From positions 1 through 64,000 of the forward strand of contig NZ_LAVS01000013.1 of NCBI RefSeq assembly GCF_000986865.1: 64,000 nucleotides of DNA. The letters are read 5' to 3'. Positions 38,292 through 46,831 of the stretch are shown here, piece by piece. Position 1 is the stretch's first letter. Each line of letters opens with the position of its first letter. This stretch comes from Rheinheimera mesophila (GTDB lineage: Bacteria > Pseudomonadota > Gammaproteobacteria > Enterobacterales > Alteromonadaceae). A program made the translations under genes and the position numbers. A model generated the notes under the pieces. It did no database searches and was not told the origin of the DNA. It saw nothing but the letters and a program-made list of their open reading frames with translations.

Positions 38292-38597
38292 ATGACAATA
38301 GCCGTCAGTCGTGATGTACCGAAAAATCCCAGTGTCGGACTGGTATTTCAGGGCAATAAAACCAAAGCCGTAGAGGCTGAACAGCAAAGTACAACCACAC
38401 TGGTACCTTCTGGTCGCGGTGTGCGTGCTGACGCTCAGGTTTTGTCGATGCTGGACGAGCAGGAAGCGCAAAGACGCACGACCTACGACCAGCCGAAACA
38501 GCGCAATCAGCAGGCGTTAGATGCCTACGACATGCTGGCGAATCAGGACAAACGTGAAAAGATCCAGCAAATGTTTAGTTTGGATTTGTACGCTTAA
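38292..38597 (+). CDS. Small soluble protein of unknown function
   Basis: A 101-residue polar protein (MTIAVSRDVPKNPSVGLVFQ start) without signal peptide, membrane segment or recognised domain. The second half is a Gln/Asp/Arg-rich helix (DEQEAQRRTTYDQPKQRNQ), and the chain ends with an amphipathic MLANQDKREKIQQMF segment. A plausible promoter lies directly upstream, but the Shine-Dalgarno is weak. It sits between tsaB and an SDR operon. Coding rather than chance is likely from its codon usage and its filling of the gap. Confidence 0.65.
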   Translation: MTIAVSRDVPKNPSVGLVFQGNKTKAVEAEQQSTTTLVPSGRGVRADAQVLSMLDEQEAQRRTTYDQPKQRNQQALDAYDMLANQDKREKIQQMFSLDLYA

Positions 38598-38627
38598 GCT
38601 GTGTTAACCACTCTGTTTTTACAACAG

Positions 38628-38655
38628 GGATCCATTTAGCGAGCGCAGACGTATA
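38628..38655 (+). promoter_or_regulatory. Possible ECF-sigma promoter of the SDR operon
   Basis: GGATCC (38628-38633) and CGTATA (38650-38655) are 16 bp apart. From memory, RpoE/ChrR-type (ECF11) sigma factors recognise TGATCC with a CGTA-like -10 at about this spacing. No convincing sigma-70 -35 precedes the TATAAA-like sequence here. This is a by-eye match only. Confidence 0.35.
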
Positions 38656-38685
38656 AACAGCATCATTCGTTTTGAGTCTGTATTT

Positions 38686-39429
38686 ATGTCCCGTTACTGT
38701 TTAATCACTGGCGCAAGTTCAGGCTTAGGCCGCGAACTTGCTATTCAGTACGCTGACCAAGGTTGGCAGGTTATCGCGGTTGCACGTTCCGTCAACGCAC
38801 TGAATGAGCTCCACAACCAACACAAAAGTATCCATGCGTTGCCGTTGGATTTAACCGACACAGCATCTTTCGCCGCTGCTGTAGAGCAGTTGAGTCAGCA
38901 GATCCCAGCGTTGGACCTGGTGATCCTCAATGCGGGCAGTTGTGATTATGTCGACGCGATGGACCTGCCTCTGGATATTTTTGATCGGACCATGGCACTG
39001 AATTTTCAGGCTCAGGTTGCGTCTGTGAAGCTGTTATTGCCTCTGCTGCAAAAATCAGAAGATGCCACTCTGGCCATCGTCAGCAGTCTGGCTCACTTAT
39101 TCCCTTTCACTAAAGCTCAGGCTTATGGTGCCAGTAAAGCGGCGCTAAGCTATTTCACTGATAGTTTACGGGTTGATCTGACAGAGACTGCTGTGGCTGT
39201 TTGTCTTATTGAGCCGGGTTTTGTTGATACTCCGCTGACTCAAAAAAATGACTTCAAGATGCCATTTCTGTTGCAGGTTGGCGATGCTGCAGCACGGATC
39301 CGCCGCGGTATTGACCGCCGGCAACAGCGAATACGTTTTCCAAAACGTCTGGTGTGGAGTCTGCATCTGCTCAACCTGTTGCCTTATGGTTTGCGTTGCA
39401 AAGTCGCTGCCGGGATGCGTCAGTCATGA
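38686..39429 (+). CDS. Short-chain dehydrogenase/reductase
   Basis: A 247-residue NAD(P)-dependent classical SDR. The dinucleotide loop TGASSGLG is at 8-15, NAG at 82-84, the catalytic Ser in IVSSLAH (133-134), and YxxxK at Tyr147/Lys151 (YGASK). PGFVDTPLT follows. The substrate is unknown. It overlaps the next gene by four bases (ATGA). SDR, DUF2878 and chalcone-isomerase-like genes often occur together in gammaproteobacteria near cfa and the RpoE/ChrR singlet-oxygen regulators, which are not seen here. Confidence 0.9.
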   Translation: MSRYCLITGASSGLGRELAIQYADQGWQVIAVARSVNALNELHNQHKSIHALPLDLTDTASFAAAVEQLSQQIPALDLVILNAGSCDYVDAMDLPLDIFDRTMALNFQAQVASVKLLLPLLQKSEDATLAIVSSLAHLFPFTKAQAYGASKAALSYFTDSLRVDLTETAVAVCLIEPGFVDTPLTQKNDFKMPFLLQVGDAAARIRRGIDRRQQRIRFPKRLVWSLHLLNLLPYGLRCKVAAGMRQS

Positions 39430-39905
39430 ACCGGATCAACTGGCCTGTTCTGATAGGTTTTAAACTGAGCTGGTTTGCTCTGGTGTTGCTGCAAAACACC
39501 TTGCTTGTGCCTGTTTTGTTGTTTGTTGTCTGGAGTGTCTGGCGCTGTCACAGGGCTGAACGTGTGGCCTGGCTCGCTCTTGCCGCTTTGGGCATAGCTC
39601 TGGATTCGGTGTTGCAATACAGTGGCGTATTAAGTTTCACCTCCTCGGTATGGTTGCCTGAGTGGATGCTGGCGTTGTGGCTGGTGTTTAGTCTGGCGGT
39701 GGTACAGGTTTTTTCGGCTTATTTACAAAATTACTGGCTGGCGGCACTTATTGCGGCCCTGTCTGGTCCAATGGCTTATCTGGGAGGAGCGGCCTTAAGC
39801 GGTCAGATGCAGGTTAGCAATACCACAGAAGCTTATGTCGCATTGGCTTTGTGTTGGGGCTGCTTTGGTGTGTTATCAGGGTGGAGTAGACGATTTTATG
39901 CGTAA
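39426..39905 (+). CDS. DUF2878 family membrane protein
   Basis: A 159-residue integral membrane protein with about four to five hydrophobic helices (WPVLIGFKLSWFALVLLQNT, LVPVLLFVVWSVW, WMLALWLVFSLAVVQVF, WLAALIAALSGPMAYLGGAA). It matches the DUF2878 family in size and pattern. Its function is unknown. The ATG at 39426 overlaps the SDR stop; the open frame upstream is out of context. Its own stop overlaps the following start, so the three genes look translationally coupled. Confidence 0.82.
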   Translation: MNRINWPVLIGFKLSWFALVLLQNTLLVPVLLFVVWSVWRCHRAERVAWLALAALGIALDSVLQYSGVLSFTSSVWLPEWMLALWLVFSLAVVQVFSAYLQNYWLAALIAALSGPMAYLGGAALSGQMQVSNTTEAYVALALCWGCFGVLSGWSRRFYA

Positions 39906-40401
39906 AACTTTAGCGGCTGTACTTTTTCTCTGCTGTACAAGCAGCATGGCTATGCCAGATAACGTCAAGTTAGTAGGGCAGGGGCAGTTTAGTTATCTGT
40001 TCTGGGATCTGTATCAGGCGCAACTTTATACCGCCAATGGTCAGTGGAGCGATTATCAGCAAAGCGCACCTGTGGTATTGAAGTTAACCTACCAGCGCGA
40101 TATCAGCAAAGCAGATTTTATCGAAGCCACTGTAGACCAATGGGAACATCTGCAAGGCAAAGTGTCAGCCCAGCATCAAGACTGGGCAAAGCAACTGGAT
40201 AAACTTTGGACAGATGTTAAAAAGGGCGATCAGCTCAGTTGTGTATTATTGGCAGACGGTAAAGTGCAGTTTTACTTCAATGATCAACTGCTGGGGGATG
40301 TCACCGATCCGGCGTTTGGCCCAGCCTTTTTAGATATTTGGTTGTCTGAGAAAACATCAGCACCCAAATTGAGAAAACAGTTACTGAAACCTTCGGCATA
40401 A
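39898..40401 (+). CDS. Exported chalcone isomerase-like protein
   Basis: A 167-residue protein with a signal peptide (MRKTLAAVLFLCCTSSMAMP). The chalcone-isomerase-like fold is marked by LVGQGQFSYLFWDLYQAQLY and VVLKLTYQRDISKADFIEATVDQW. Bacterial members lack known flavonoid substrates and probably bind fatty acids or similar lipids in the periplasm. The ATG at 39898 lies inside the DUF2878 end; an upstream in-frame start would remove the signal peptide from the N-terminus. It is last of the three-gene unit. Confidence 0.85.
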   Translation: MRKTLAAVLFLCCTSSMAMPDNVKLVGQGQFSYLFWDLYQAQLYTANGQWSDYQQSAPVVLKLTYQRDISKADFIEATVDQWEHLQGKVSAQHQDWAKQLDKLWTDVKKGDQLSCVLLADGKVQFYFNDQLLGDVTDPAFGPAFLDIWLSEKTSAPKLRKQLLKPSA

Positions 40402-40926
40402 ACCTGCTACTTTGATGTTCAGGCCTGACTCAGAAGCTGAGCATGGCCTGAGCAGTCAAGCTTCTGTTCCCACTGCGAAAACAGCTAATTTAGTTGATAG
40501 TGTTTTTCATCTCATTTACTTTCAGTTTTGTAATAAAGCAACGACCATTCGGCTGTTGTTGATTTATTCATCTGTTGCAGTAGCGCTTTGAATATTAGTC
40601 TTTTCATATTGTTTTTATGAAACAGCCAGATAGCTGCAGTGCTGATTTTTTCGTTGTCTGATTTTCATACTGCACTGTGGTTTATTTTTCATACAAATAT
40701 TTATCCTCTTGATTTTTATCATTAATTTAACACTTGTATTGTTTGCGGCAGATGCCATTTAACGCGGGCTTTTGTCCGGCAAAAGCGGTTGACCCTGATA
40801 AAAAATTACCTTTATCATCCGCCGCCTTTTTGGCTTGGGCCAATTCAGGCGTGTTGTAACTTCAATCAACATTCATGTTGCTTGCCGTAAAAACAGAGTC
40901 ACTACACAGTGACCCAGGGAGATAAA
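40402..40926. other. 525-nt AT-rich intergenic region before the TonB receptor
   Basis: No credible gene. Near the left end lies a nested hairpin, TCAGGC...CTCAG-AAG-CTGAG...GCCTGA (about 40421-40455), without a U-run. The middle (about 40490-40740) is AT-rich with no repeat I can define. The right part holds the receptor's promoter and operator-like palindrome (40789-40818) and a leader of about 100 nt. Confidence 0.6.
40789..40818 (+). promoter_or_regulatory. Promoter with embedded inverted repeat upstream of the TonB receptor
   Basis: -35 TTGACC (40789-40794) and -10 TATCAT (40813-40818) are 18 bp apart. A perfect inverted repeat, TGATAAA (40796-40802) and TTTATCA (40811-40817) with an 8-nt spacer, fills the spacer and overlaps the -10. 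This is the layout of a repressor operator. It is AT-rich and recalls Fur or TetR sites, but the even spacing does not fit the 19-bp Fur box. Confidence 0.6.
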
Positions 40927-43740
40927 ATGTTTGTAAGTAGTAAGCTGTCAAAAGCTGTAAGTTTGGCTGTTGCTTTTGGCGCTGTATCAGCCGTTACTTT
41001 TTCTGGTGCAGTCCATGCTCAGGAAACTGATAATGTTGAACGTATTCAGGTTACAGGTTCAAGCATCAAGCGTACTGACATTGAAGGTGCTTTGCCGGTC
41101 CAGGTCCTTGACCGTGCTGCAATAGACCGTTCAGGTTTAGCAACTGCTGGTGACTTAATCCAATCTATTCCTTCTATGCAGGGTTTCACTACTGATGGTG
41201 ACTCTGTGGGTGGCGGTGGCGGTGGTATGAAAACCGCGTCTTTACGTGGTTTAGGTTCAGACTACACACTGGTTTTAATTAATGGCCGCAGAATGGCTCC
41301 ACGTGGTTCAGGCTCTACTATCGATCTGAACTCTATTCCTTTAGCGGCTATTGAGCGTGTTGAAGTACTGACAGACGGCGCATCTGCTTTGTACGGTTCA
41401 GACGCTATCGCAGGTGTAGTGAACTTCATCACCAAAGACGATGCTCAGGGTCTGAACCTGTCCGCCCGTTACAACAAGCCTGAAGAAAAAAATGGCACCA
41501 GCGATAACTTCTCGATCACGGGTGGTTTAGGTGATTTTGATGCTGATGGTTACAATGTGCTGTTATCCTACAGCCGTGATTCTCAGGAACAGCTCAAAGC
41601 CACAGACCGTGAATTTGCCAAGACGGGTATTATCCCGTTCACACTGAATAACAAACAGTATTACTACGTTGCAGGCTCGCCAAATGCTATCCCGGCTAAC
41701 GCCCGTTATGTCTACACAGATGCAGATGGTAAATCAGTGAACTCCGCTGTATTTAACCCGTACGCTAAACAAAATGGGAACTGCGCTGCTGATAACTTTG
41801 AGGCATCAGGCCTGTGCCAGTTTGACTACACCACTACAGTAGAAATTCTGCCAGAAAGCGAACGTGATTCACTGATGCTGGGCGCGGACCTGGCGCTGAA
41901 TGACGATACAAAACTTTTTGCTGACCTGATGTATTCTGATTTCTCTCAGACAACTCGTATCGCTCCTAATGCAACAGGCTTTTTCCCATTAGCGGCTGAT
42001 TCAGCTTTAGCGCAACAATATGTCATGCCTTATGTAGACCCGGCTCACGTTGGTTCAGTGACTTCTGTGCAAGCGCAGTGGCGTGCCTTACCACTGGGTG
42101 GCCGTGCTACGGAGTGGAACACCAAGTCTACGCATATCGTCACCGGAGTTGAGGGGGTGTTCAGTGCCGTTGATTACTCTGCCGCCTTTACGTACTCTAA
42201 AAACGACACAGACGAAAACATTGCAGGCGGTTATCCGGTCTTTGATAAATTCATGGATGCGGTCAGCTCTGGTTTAGTCAATGTCTTTGACACACCGGAT
42301 AAAATCAGTGCTGAAGGTCTGCAGGCTCTGCAGGATTCTCAGTACTACGGCAACTGGAGCAACGACACGACTGAAGTCAAAGGCGTTGATGTAAAAGCTT
42401 CGGCTCCTGTGTATGAACTGCCTGCTGGTGATGTCTACATTGGTACTGGCGTTGAGTTCCGTAATACTCACTATGTCAGCTCATTGTCTGATGCGAACAA
42501 GCAAGATCTGCTGTTAGGCGCCAACATTGGTTCAGAGTATGACTTAAGCCGTGACAACTACGGTGGTTTTGTGGAAGTGATAGTTCCGGCTCTTGAGAAC
42601 CTGGAACTGACGGGTGCTGTGCGTTATGACAACATTGGTGAAGTGACCTCTGACTTCGTGTACAACGAAGACGGCATCGCAGGCCCAGGCAGCTACAAAG
42701 TCAACGATTCGATGAACGACACCACCTATAAGCTGGCGTTACGTTACAACCTGACTGATGATTTATTAGTACGTGCATCAACAGGTACTGGCTTTAAAGC
42801 TCCGTCTATGTTGGATTTAGGCCAGCCTAAAGTTGAATTCGGTGTCACAAGCAGCCCGTATTCTTGCCCATTTGCTGGTACTTCAGACCCGTTGGCCGCG
42901 GTATGTAGCCCTTCTCCACAGCAGTTTGAAGCTTTTAGTCAGGGTAACCCGAACTTAAAACCAGAAGAGTCTGAACAGTACACTTTAGGTTTTGTGTATG
43001 CACCTGATAATAACTTCAGCTTCAGCATGGACTACTGGAACATTGAGCTGACCAACCTGGTGACCTCTGTCACTGAGTCGCAGATCGTCAACAACCCGGT
43101 CCGTTACCGTGATCTGTTCACGACCAAGACCAATAAGGCGACAGGTCAGGAAGAGCTGGCTATTATTTTCGCCAGCGTCAACGTAGGTCAGTCAATCAAC
43201 AAAGGTATTGACTGGGACTTAACAGTAGGCAATGACTTATCTTTTGGTCGTTTAACCACCACACTGGCTGGTACTTATGTCCTGGAGAGCAAATACACCC
43301 GTCCTGGTACGACGGATGACTGGATCAGTAGCTTAGGCCGTTTTGGGGATGACAATGAAGTGGTATTCAGAACTTTAGCTAAGTTCAGCAACACGTTAAG
43401 TCATGGCGATTTCACTCACAGCGCTATCCTGAACTACCGCAGTGGTTATGAAGATCAGGCGCAGTATGCCGCTTCACGTACAGTACGTTTAGGTTCAGTC
43501 ACAGGTGTTGGTGCCGACGTGCAACTGAGCGTACCGTCTTATGCCACTATTAATTACCAGACCAAGTACCAGGCGATGGACGCTTTGGGCGTAACTTTTG
43601 GTATTAATAACTTAGCTGACCGTGCTCCTCCGCTGTCATTACGTACAGGTGGTGCCGGTCATCAGGTTGGTTTCGACCCTCGTTACACTGACGTGTACGG
43701 CCGTACATTCTACCTGGGCCTGGATTACAAGTTCATGTAA
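40927..43740 (+). CDS. TonB-dependent outer membrane receptor
   Basis: A 937-residue receptor for active uptake across the outer membrane, powered by TonB-ExbBD. The ATG at 40927 has AGGGAG 5 nt upstream; a GTG at 40909 is in frame but lacks a ribosome binding site. The signal peptide (to VHAQE) is followed by a plug domain (about 45-165: VERIQVTGSSIKRTDIEGAL, SLRGLGSDYTLVLINGRRM, VEVLTDGASALYGSDAIAG). A beta-barrel follows, ending GRTFYLGLDYKFM with the terminal aromatic signature. No transporter or degradative genes are adjacent, so the ligand is unknown. Confidence 0.93.
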   Translation: MFVSSKLSKAVSLAVAFGAVSAVTFSGAVHAQETDNVERIQVTGSSIKRTDIEGALPVQVLDRAAIDRSGLATAGDLIQSIPSMQGFTTDGDSVGGGGGGMKTASLRGLGSDYTLVLINGRRMAPRGSGSTIDLNSIPLAAIERVEVLTDGASALYGSDAIAGVVNFITKDDAQGLNLSARYNKPEEKNGTSDNFSITGGLGDFDADGYNVLLSYSRDSQEQLKATDREFAKTGIIPFTLNNKQYYYVAGSPNAIPANARYVYTDADGKSVNSAVFNPYAKQNGNCAADNFEASGLCQFDYTTTVEILPESERDSLMLGADLALNDDTKLFADLMYSDFSQTTRIAPNATGFFPLAADSALAQQYVMPYVDPAHVGSVTSVQAQWRALPLGGRATEWNTKSTHIVTGVEGVFSAVDYSAAFTYSKNDTDENIAGGYPVFDKFMDAVSSGLVNVFDTPDKISAEGLQALQDSQYYGNWSNDTTEVKGVDVKASAPVYELPAGDVYIGTGVEFRNTHYVSSLSDANKQDLLLGANIGSEYDLSRDNYGGFVEVIVPALENLELTGAVRYDNIGEVTSDFVYNEDGIAGPGSYKVNDSMNDTTYKLALRYNLTDDLLVRASTGTGFKAPSMLDLGQPKVEFGVTSSPYSCPFAGTSDPLAAVCSPSPQQFEAFSQGNPNLKPEESEQYTLGFVYAPDNNFSFSMDYWNIELTNLVTSVTESQIVNNPVRYRDLFTTKTNKATGQEELAIIFASVNVGQSINKGIDWDLTVGNDLSFGRLTTTLAGTYVLESKYTRPGTTDDWISSLGRFGDDNEVVFRTLAKFSNTLSHGDFTHSAILNYRSGYEDQAQYAASRTVRLGSVTGVGADVQLSVPSYATINYQTKYQAMDALGVTFGINNLADRAPPLSLRTGGAGHQVGFDPRYTDVYGRTFYLGLDYKFM

Positions 43741-43796
43741 TCAACAGAGGTTAAGGCAGTTTCTGCGACCCGCAGAAATTTCCTTTCAGCCAAGAA

Positions 43797-43829
43797 AAAC
43801 CCCACTGCATGCAGTGGGGTTTATTTTTA
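43797..43829. terminator. Bidirectional terminator between TonB receptor and phoA
   Basis: AAACCCCACTGC (43797-43808 side) pairs with GCAGTGGGGTTT, a near-perfect palindrome, with ATTTTT on the plus side and AAAAA before it for the minus side. A second small hairpin TTCTGCG-ACC-CGCAGAA lies at 43761-43777. It serves the convergent receptor and phosphatase genes. Confidence 0.85.
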
Positions 43830-43840
43830 ATCACTACAGA

Positions 43841-45148
43841 TTACTTCTTCTGCTGGATAAACTGGATCAGTTTGCCGGCAATTTCCGTGTTGTCCTGAAA
43901 ACCAGCAAAAACCTGCTTATCTGCACCATAGGCCAGCACCGGCACGTCAGCCGCAGTATGACCACCGCTGGTCCAGCCTGTGGTGGAGTGGTGATCGATA
44001 CGTTGTTTAACCGCTGTGGCCAGCGCCTTTTGTCCTTGCGTCCGGGCCTTACTCAATAAGCGTTGTTCATCGGCACTAAGCTCCAGACCTGTCAGACCTA
44101 ACCATGCCTGATACATGACGGTTTCATCTTTAAGAGCCAACAGTTGTCCAGCTATATAGTCACCCGTATGTTTAACTTTCTTGATCACATCACGTTTCCA
44201 ACTGTAGTGACCCGCAGCACCTAAAGACAACCCACCGGTTTCATGGTCGGCGGTAACCACCAACAGGGTATCAGGGTGAGCGTCGACATAGGCTTTTGCT
44301 ACTTTTACCGCCTCTGCAAAATCATGCATTTCCGCCATAGCGCAGGCGATGTCGTTGGCATGACCACACCAATCTATCTGACTGCCTTCAATCATCACCA
44401 CAAAACCTTGTTCGGCCGGGGACAGCAGCTCCAGTGCTTTTTCTGTCATTTGTTTCAGGGGCAATGGTTCTGGGTTGTCTAAGGCACTGTTAAAGCCTTT
44501 CGGGGCAAATAAACCTAATGCAGGCAATTGGTTCAGCGTTTTTAAACCAGCCCAGCTATCCGTGTAGTGGAAACCGGCCTGCTTAAATTCTTCCACCAGA
44601 TTACGGTCTTTGCGGATGAAATAACTGGTACCGCCACCGAGCATCAAATCCGCGACAATCTGACCATTTACTTTGTTATCTATATAGTCATCTGCTATCT
44701 GATCATAATTCTGGCGGCTTTTGTCATGCGCCAGAAAACCGGCTGGAGTCGCATGGTTAATTTGTGCTGTCACCACCACACCAGTCTGCATACCCTTGGC
44801 TTTGGCAATTTCCAGCATAGTAGTCAAAGGTTTATGGTCGTGGTCTACTGCAATAGCACCATTGTAAGTTTTGTGAGTGCTGGACAAGGCTGTAGCCGCT
44901 GCCGCTGAGTCGGTAACTACCGTATCGTCATCGGGGTAAGTACTGGCGTTACCGATCCATAACTCATCAAACACTGTGCGTTCTACAGCCTTCGTCTGCG
45001 GGTTATCCATGTAATAGCGATACGCGGCTAAATAGGTTGGCCCCATGCCATCGCCGATCATATAGATAATATTTTTGGGTGCTGCAGCAACAGCAAAGGA
45101 GCTAGAGGCAAGACAAGCGATGCTGATTAAACTTAATTTTTTTAACAT
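43841..45148 (-). CDS. phoA: Periplasmic alkaline phosphatase
   Basis: A 435-residue alkaline phosphatase that releases phosphate from organic esters in the periplasm. A signal peptide (MLKKLSLISIACLASSSFAVAAA) precedes the first metal Asp in MIGDGMG (33). The nucleophile is Ser81 in TDSAAAAT. Further metal ligands are in IEGSQIDWCGHAND and TADHETGG. At the positions of E. coli Asp153 and Lys328 it has His (QINHATPAGF) and Trp (QIDWCGH), the pair found in Vibrio alkaline phosphatase. A Pho-box-like site lies 70 nt upstream. Confidence 0.94.
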   Translation of the reverse strand: MLKKLSLISIACLASSSFAVAAAPKNIIYMIGDGMGPTYLAAYRYYMDNPQTKAVERTVFDELWIGNASTYPDDDTVVTDSAAAATALSSTHKTYNGAIAVDHDHKPLTTMLEIAKAKGMQTGVVVTAQINHATPAGFLAHDKSRQNYDQIADDYIDNKVNGQIVADLMLGGGTSYFIRKDRNLVEEFKQAGFHYTDSWAGLKTLNQLPALGLFAPKGFNSALDNPEPLPLKQMTEKALELLSPAEQGFVVMIEGSQIDWCGHANDIACAMAEMHDFAEAVKVAKAYVDAHPDTLLVVTADHETGGLSLGAAGHYSWKRDVIKKVKHTGDYIAGQLLALKDETVMYQAWLGLTGLELSADEQRLLSKARTQGQKALATAVKQRIDHHSTTGWTSGGHTAADVPVLAYGADKQVFAGFQDNTEIAGKLIQFIQQKK

Positions 45149-45217
45149 AAAAAAGCTCTGTAAATGGCTAAAAATCTGGTTCGGCCAGAATTTGTCAGGT
45201 GAGGTTATCTTACGTCA

Positions 45218-45235
45218 GTGACTAAAATATGACAA
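45218..45235 (-). promoter_or_regulatory. Pho box (PhoB binding site) upstream of phoA
   Basis: On the minus strand TTGTCAT-ATTT-TAGTCAC: two 7-bp direct repeats with a 4-bp AT spacer. Each differs by one base from CTGTCAT and TTGTCAC of the E. coli phoA Pho box. A weak -10 (GATAAC) follows about 8 bp downstream. Phosphate-starvation control by PhoBR is inferred. Confidence 0.6.
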
Positions 45236-45411
45236 AACTGTAAAGAGTCCAAACGCGACCAACTGACGTAAAAGCAGGACTGAAACCGCTGAATAGAAAA
45301 CTTCAGATATAAGTGTTGCGGAGCCGATCATGCTTGGCTTAGAGTAGTGATGGAACTAAAGCCGCTACACCTTATCTAACAGGCCGTGTAGCTAACGAGG
45401 TTAATAAAGTC

Positions 45412-46008
45412 ATGAGTAAGAAGTTTGTCGTTGTTGCTTTGAGTCTGATGGCGTTGGCAGGTTGTGCCAGTTATCCGGAGCCAGTACGAATTGCTGATAA
45501 CGTCGCCTTAACCAGTTATGAAAATGCGACTCAACAGAACATAGATTTTGGTACTGCCCGCTGGAGTGGTGTTATTGCTGAAATCAGTAATCAAACTAAC
45601 CAAACCCGCCTGGAAATTGTCTATTTCCCGTCAGGCTCTAATGGTCGTCCGTCCGTGTCTGATCAAACCCAGGGCCGTTTTGTGACTTACATCAAAGGCT
45701 TTTTAGATCCGATGGTGTATCAGCGTGGTAAGTCAGTGACAGTGCTTGGTGAATTGACCCGCGCCGAAGTTGGCAAAGTGGATGAATATGAATACCGCTA
45801 TCCTGTGATTAAAGATGCCAAAGTCTACTTGTGGCCGAAGCAGGAAGAGAGAATCGAGGTCATTGAGACCTGGCCTATGATGCGTCCTTATCCTTATTAT
45901 TGGGGATATGGTCCAGGTATACGTGTTCGTACTATTACAAAACAACATTCGACAACACAAGGCCCAGTTCATGTTGACAATTATAAGCAGAATAAAGTGC
46001 AACCTTAA
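45412..46008 (+). CDS. Slp-family outer membrane lipoprotein
   Basis: A 198-residue lipoprotein: signal peptide with lipobox LAGC (Cys18), then a body resembling the Slp family (starvation/stationary-phase-inducible lipoproteins; YeaY-like). The OB-like strands include RWSGVIAEISNQTNQTRLEIVYFP, GRFVTYIKGFLDPMVYQRGKSVTVLGELT and YEYRYPVIKDAKVYLWP. The C-terminus is rich in Tyr/Pro/Arg (RPYPYYWGYGPGIRV). The role is unknown beyond the envelope. The next gene starts inside its last 38 nt. Confidence 0.85.
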   Translation: MSKKFVVVALSLMALAGCASYPEPVRIADNVALTSYENATQQNIDFGTARWSGVIAEISNQTNQTRLEIVYFPSGSNGRPSVSDQTQGRFVTYIKGFLDPMVYQRGKSVTVLGELTRAEVGKVDEYEYRYPVIKDAKVYLWPKQEERIEVIETWPMMRPYPYYWGYGPGIRVRTITKQHSTTQGPVHVDNYKQNKVQP

Positions 46009-46831
46009 TCCAGTGTTATTTTCTGCTGCGCTTTTTAGCGCAGCGGCTGTCGCTCAAACCTCTTCTGCCGCCGATCTGGCTGCGTTGGCTGAACATCCGT
46101 TTCGCAGTGCAGAAGACAAAGCCAGGAATCAATACCGTCACCCGGTTGAGACCTTAAGTTTTTTTGGCATTCAGCCGACCATGTCTGTGCTGGAAATATG
46201 GCCTGCCCGTGGTTGGTATACAGATATTTTGGCTCCCTATTTAAAACAGCAGGGCAAACTGACCATCGCCAATTTCCGGGTAGATGACGGCACTATGCAA
46301 GATGAAAGAAAAATCTTCTGGAGTCGTATCAGCGAGAAGCTGAGTCAGCGCATTTTGCAGCACAAAGACCATTTCGGTTCTGTGCAGCAGACTGAGTTCG
46401 ATCCTCCCGCCTATATGTACCTTGGCGCTGTTCAGCAATACGACTTGGTACTGAGTTTCCGCAACGCTCATATCTGGAATGAACAAGGTTATTTGCTGGA
46501 CGTATTCCGTGCTGTGTTTGATGTCCTCAAACCTGGTGGTGTATTTGGTATAGTCGAACACAGAGCCAGTCGTGTTTCTGAAATCTCCAGTTCAGCCGTA
46601 GAGGGGTATCTGGACGAGTCTTACGTGATTGCAGTTGCAGAGCAAGCTGGCTTTACTTTGCAGGCTAAATCTGAAATTAATGCCAACCCAAAAGACACCA
46701 AAGACTATCCAAAAGGTGTCTATGCTTTGCCACCTACCTTGGCGATGGGAGCTGTAGACAGAGACAAATATCTGGCTATAGGGGAAAGTGATCGTATGAC
46801 ATTAAAATTCGTCAAGGCCGCCACTCACTGA
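45971..46831 (+). CDS. Exported class I SAM-dependent methyltransferase (COG4798-like)
   Basis: A 286-residue protein. The ATG at 45971 overlaps the Slp gene out of frame and gives a basic n-region and hydrophobic core (NPVLFSAALFSAAAVAQ), so it is probably exported. A Rossmann methyltransferase core follows, with motif I degenerate (SVLEIWPARGWYTDIL) and DVLKPGGVFGIVEHRA as the post-motif III strand. COG4798-type predicted methyltransferases with signal peptides are common in proteobacteria. Whether SAM is available in the periplasm is an open puzzle for the family. It overlaps the hydrolase gene by one base. Confidence 0.82.
   Translation: MLTIISRIKCNLNPVLFSAALFSAAAVAQTSSAADLAALAEHPFRSAEDKARNQYRHPVETLSFFGIQPTMSVLEIWPARGWYTDILAPYLKQQGKLTIANFRVDDGTMQDERKIFWSRISEKLSQRILQHKDHFGSVQQTEFDPPAYMYLGAVQQYDLVLSFRNAHIWNEQGYLLDVFRAVFDVLKPGGVFGIVEHRASRVSEISSSAVEGYLDESYVIAVAEQAGFTLQAKSEINANPKDTKDYPKGVYALPPTLAMGAVDRDKYLAIGESDRMTLKFVKAATH

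Noticed and set aside
40720-40817. Fur box upstream of the TonB receptor
   Set aside because: The palindrome has GATAA/TTATC ends but an even total length and a non-Fur centre; recorded as an unassigned operator instead.
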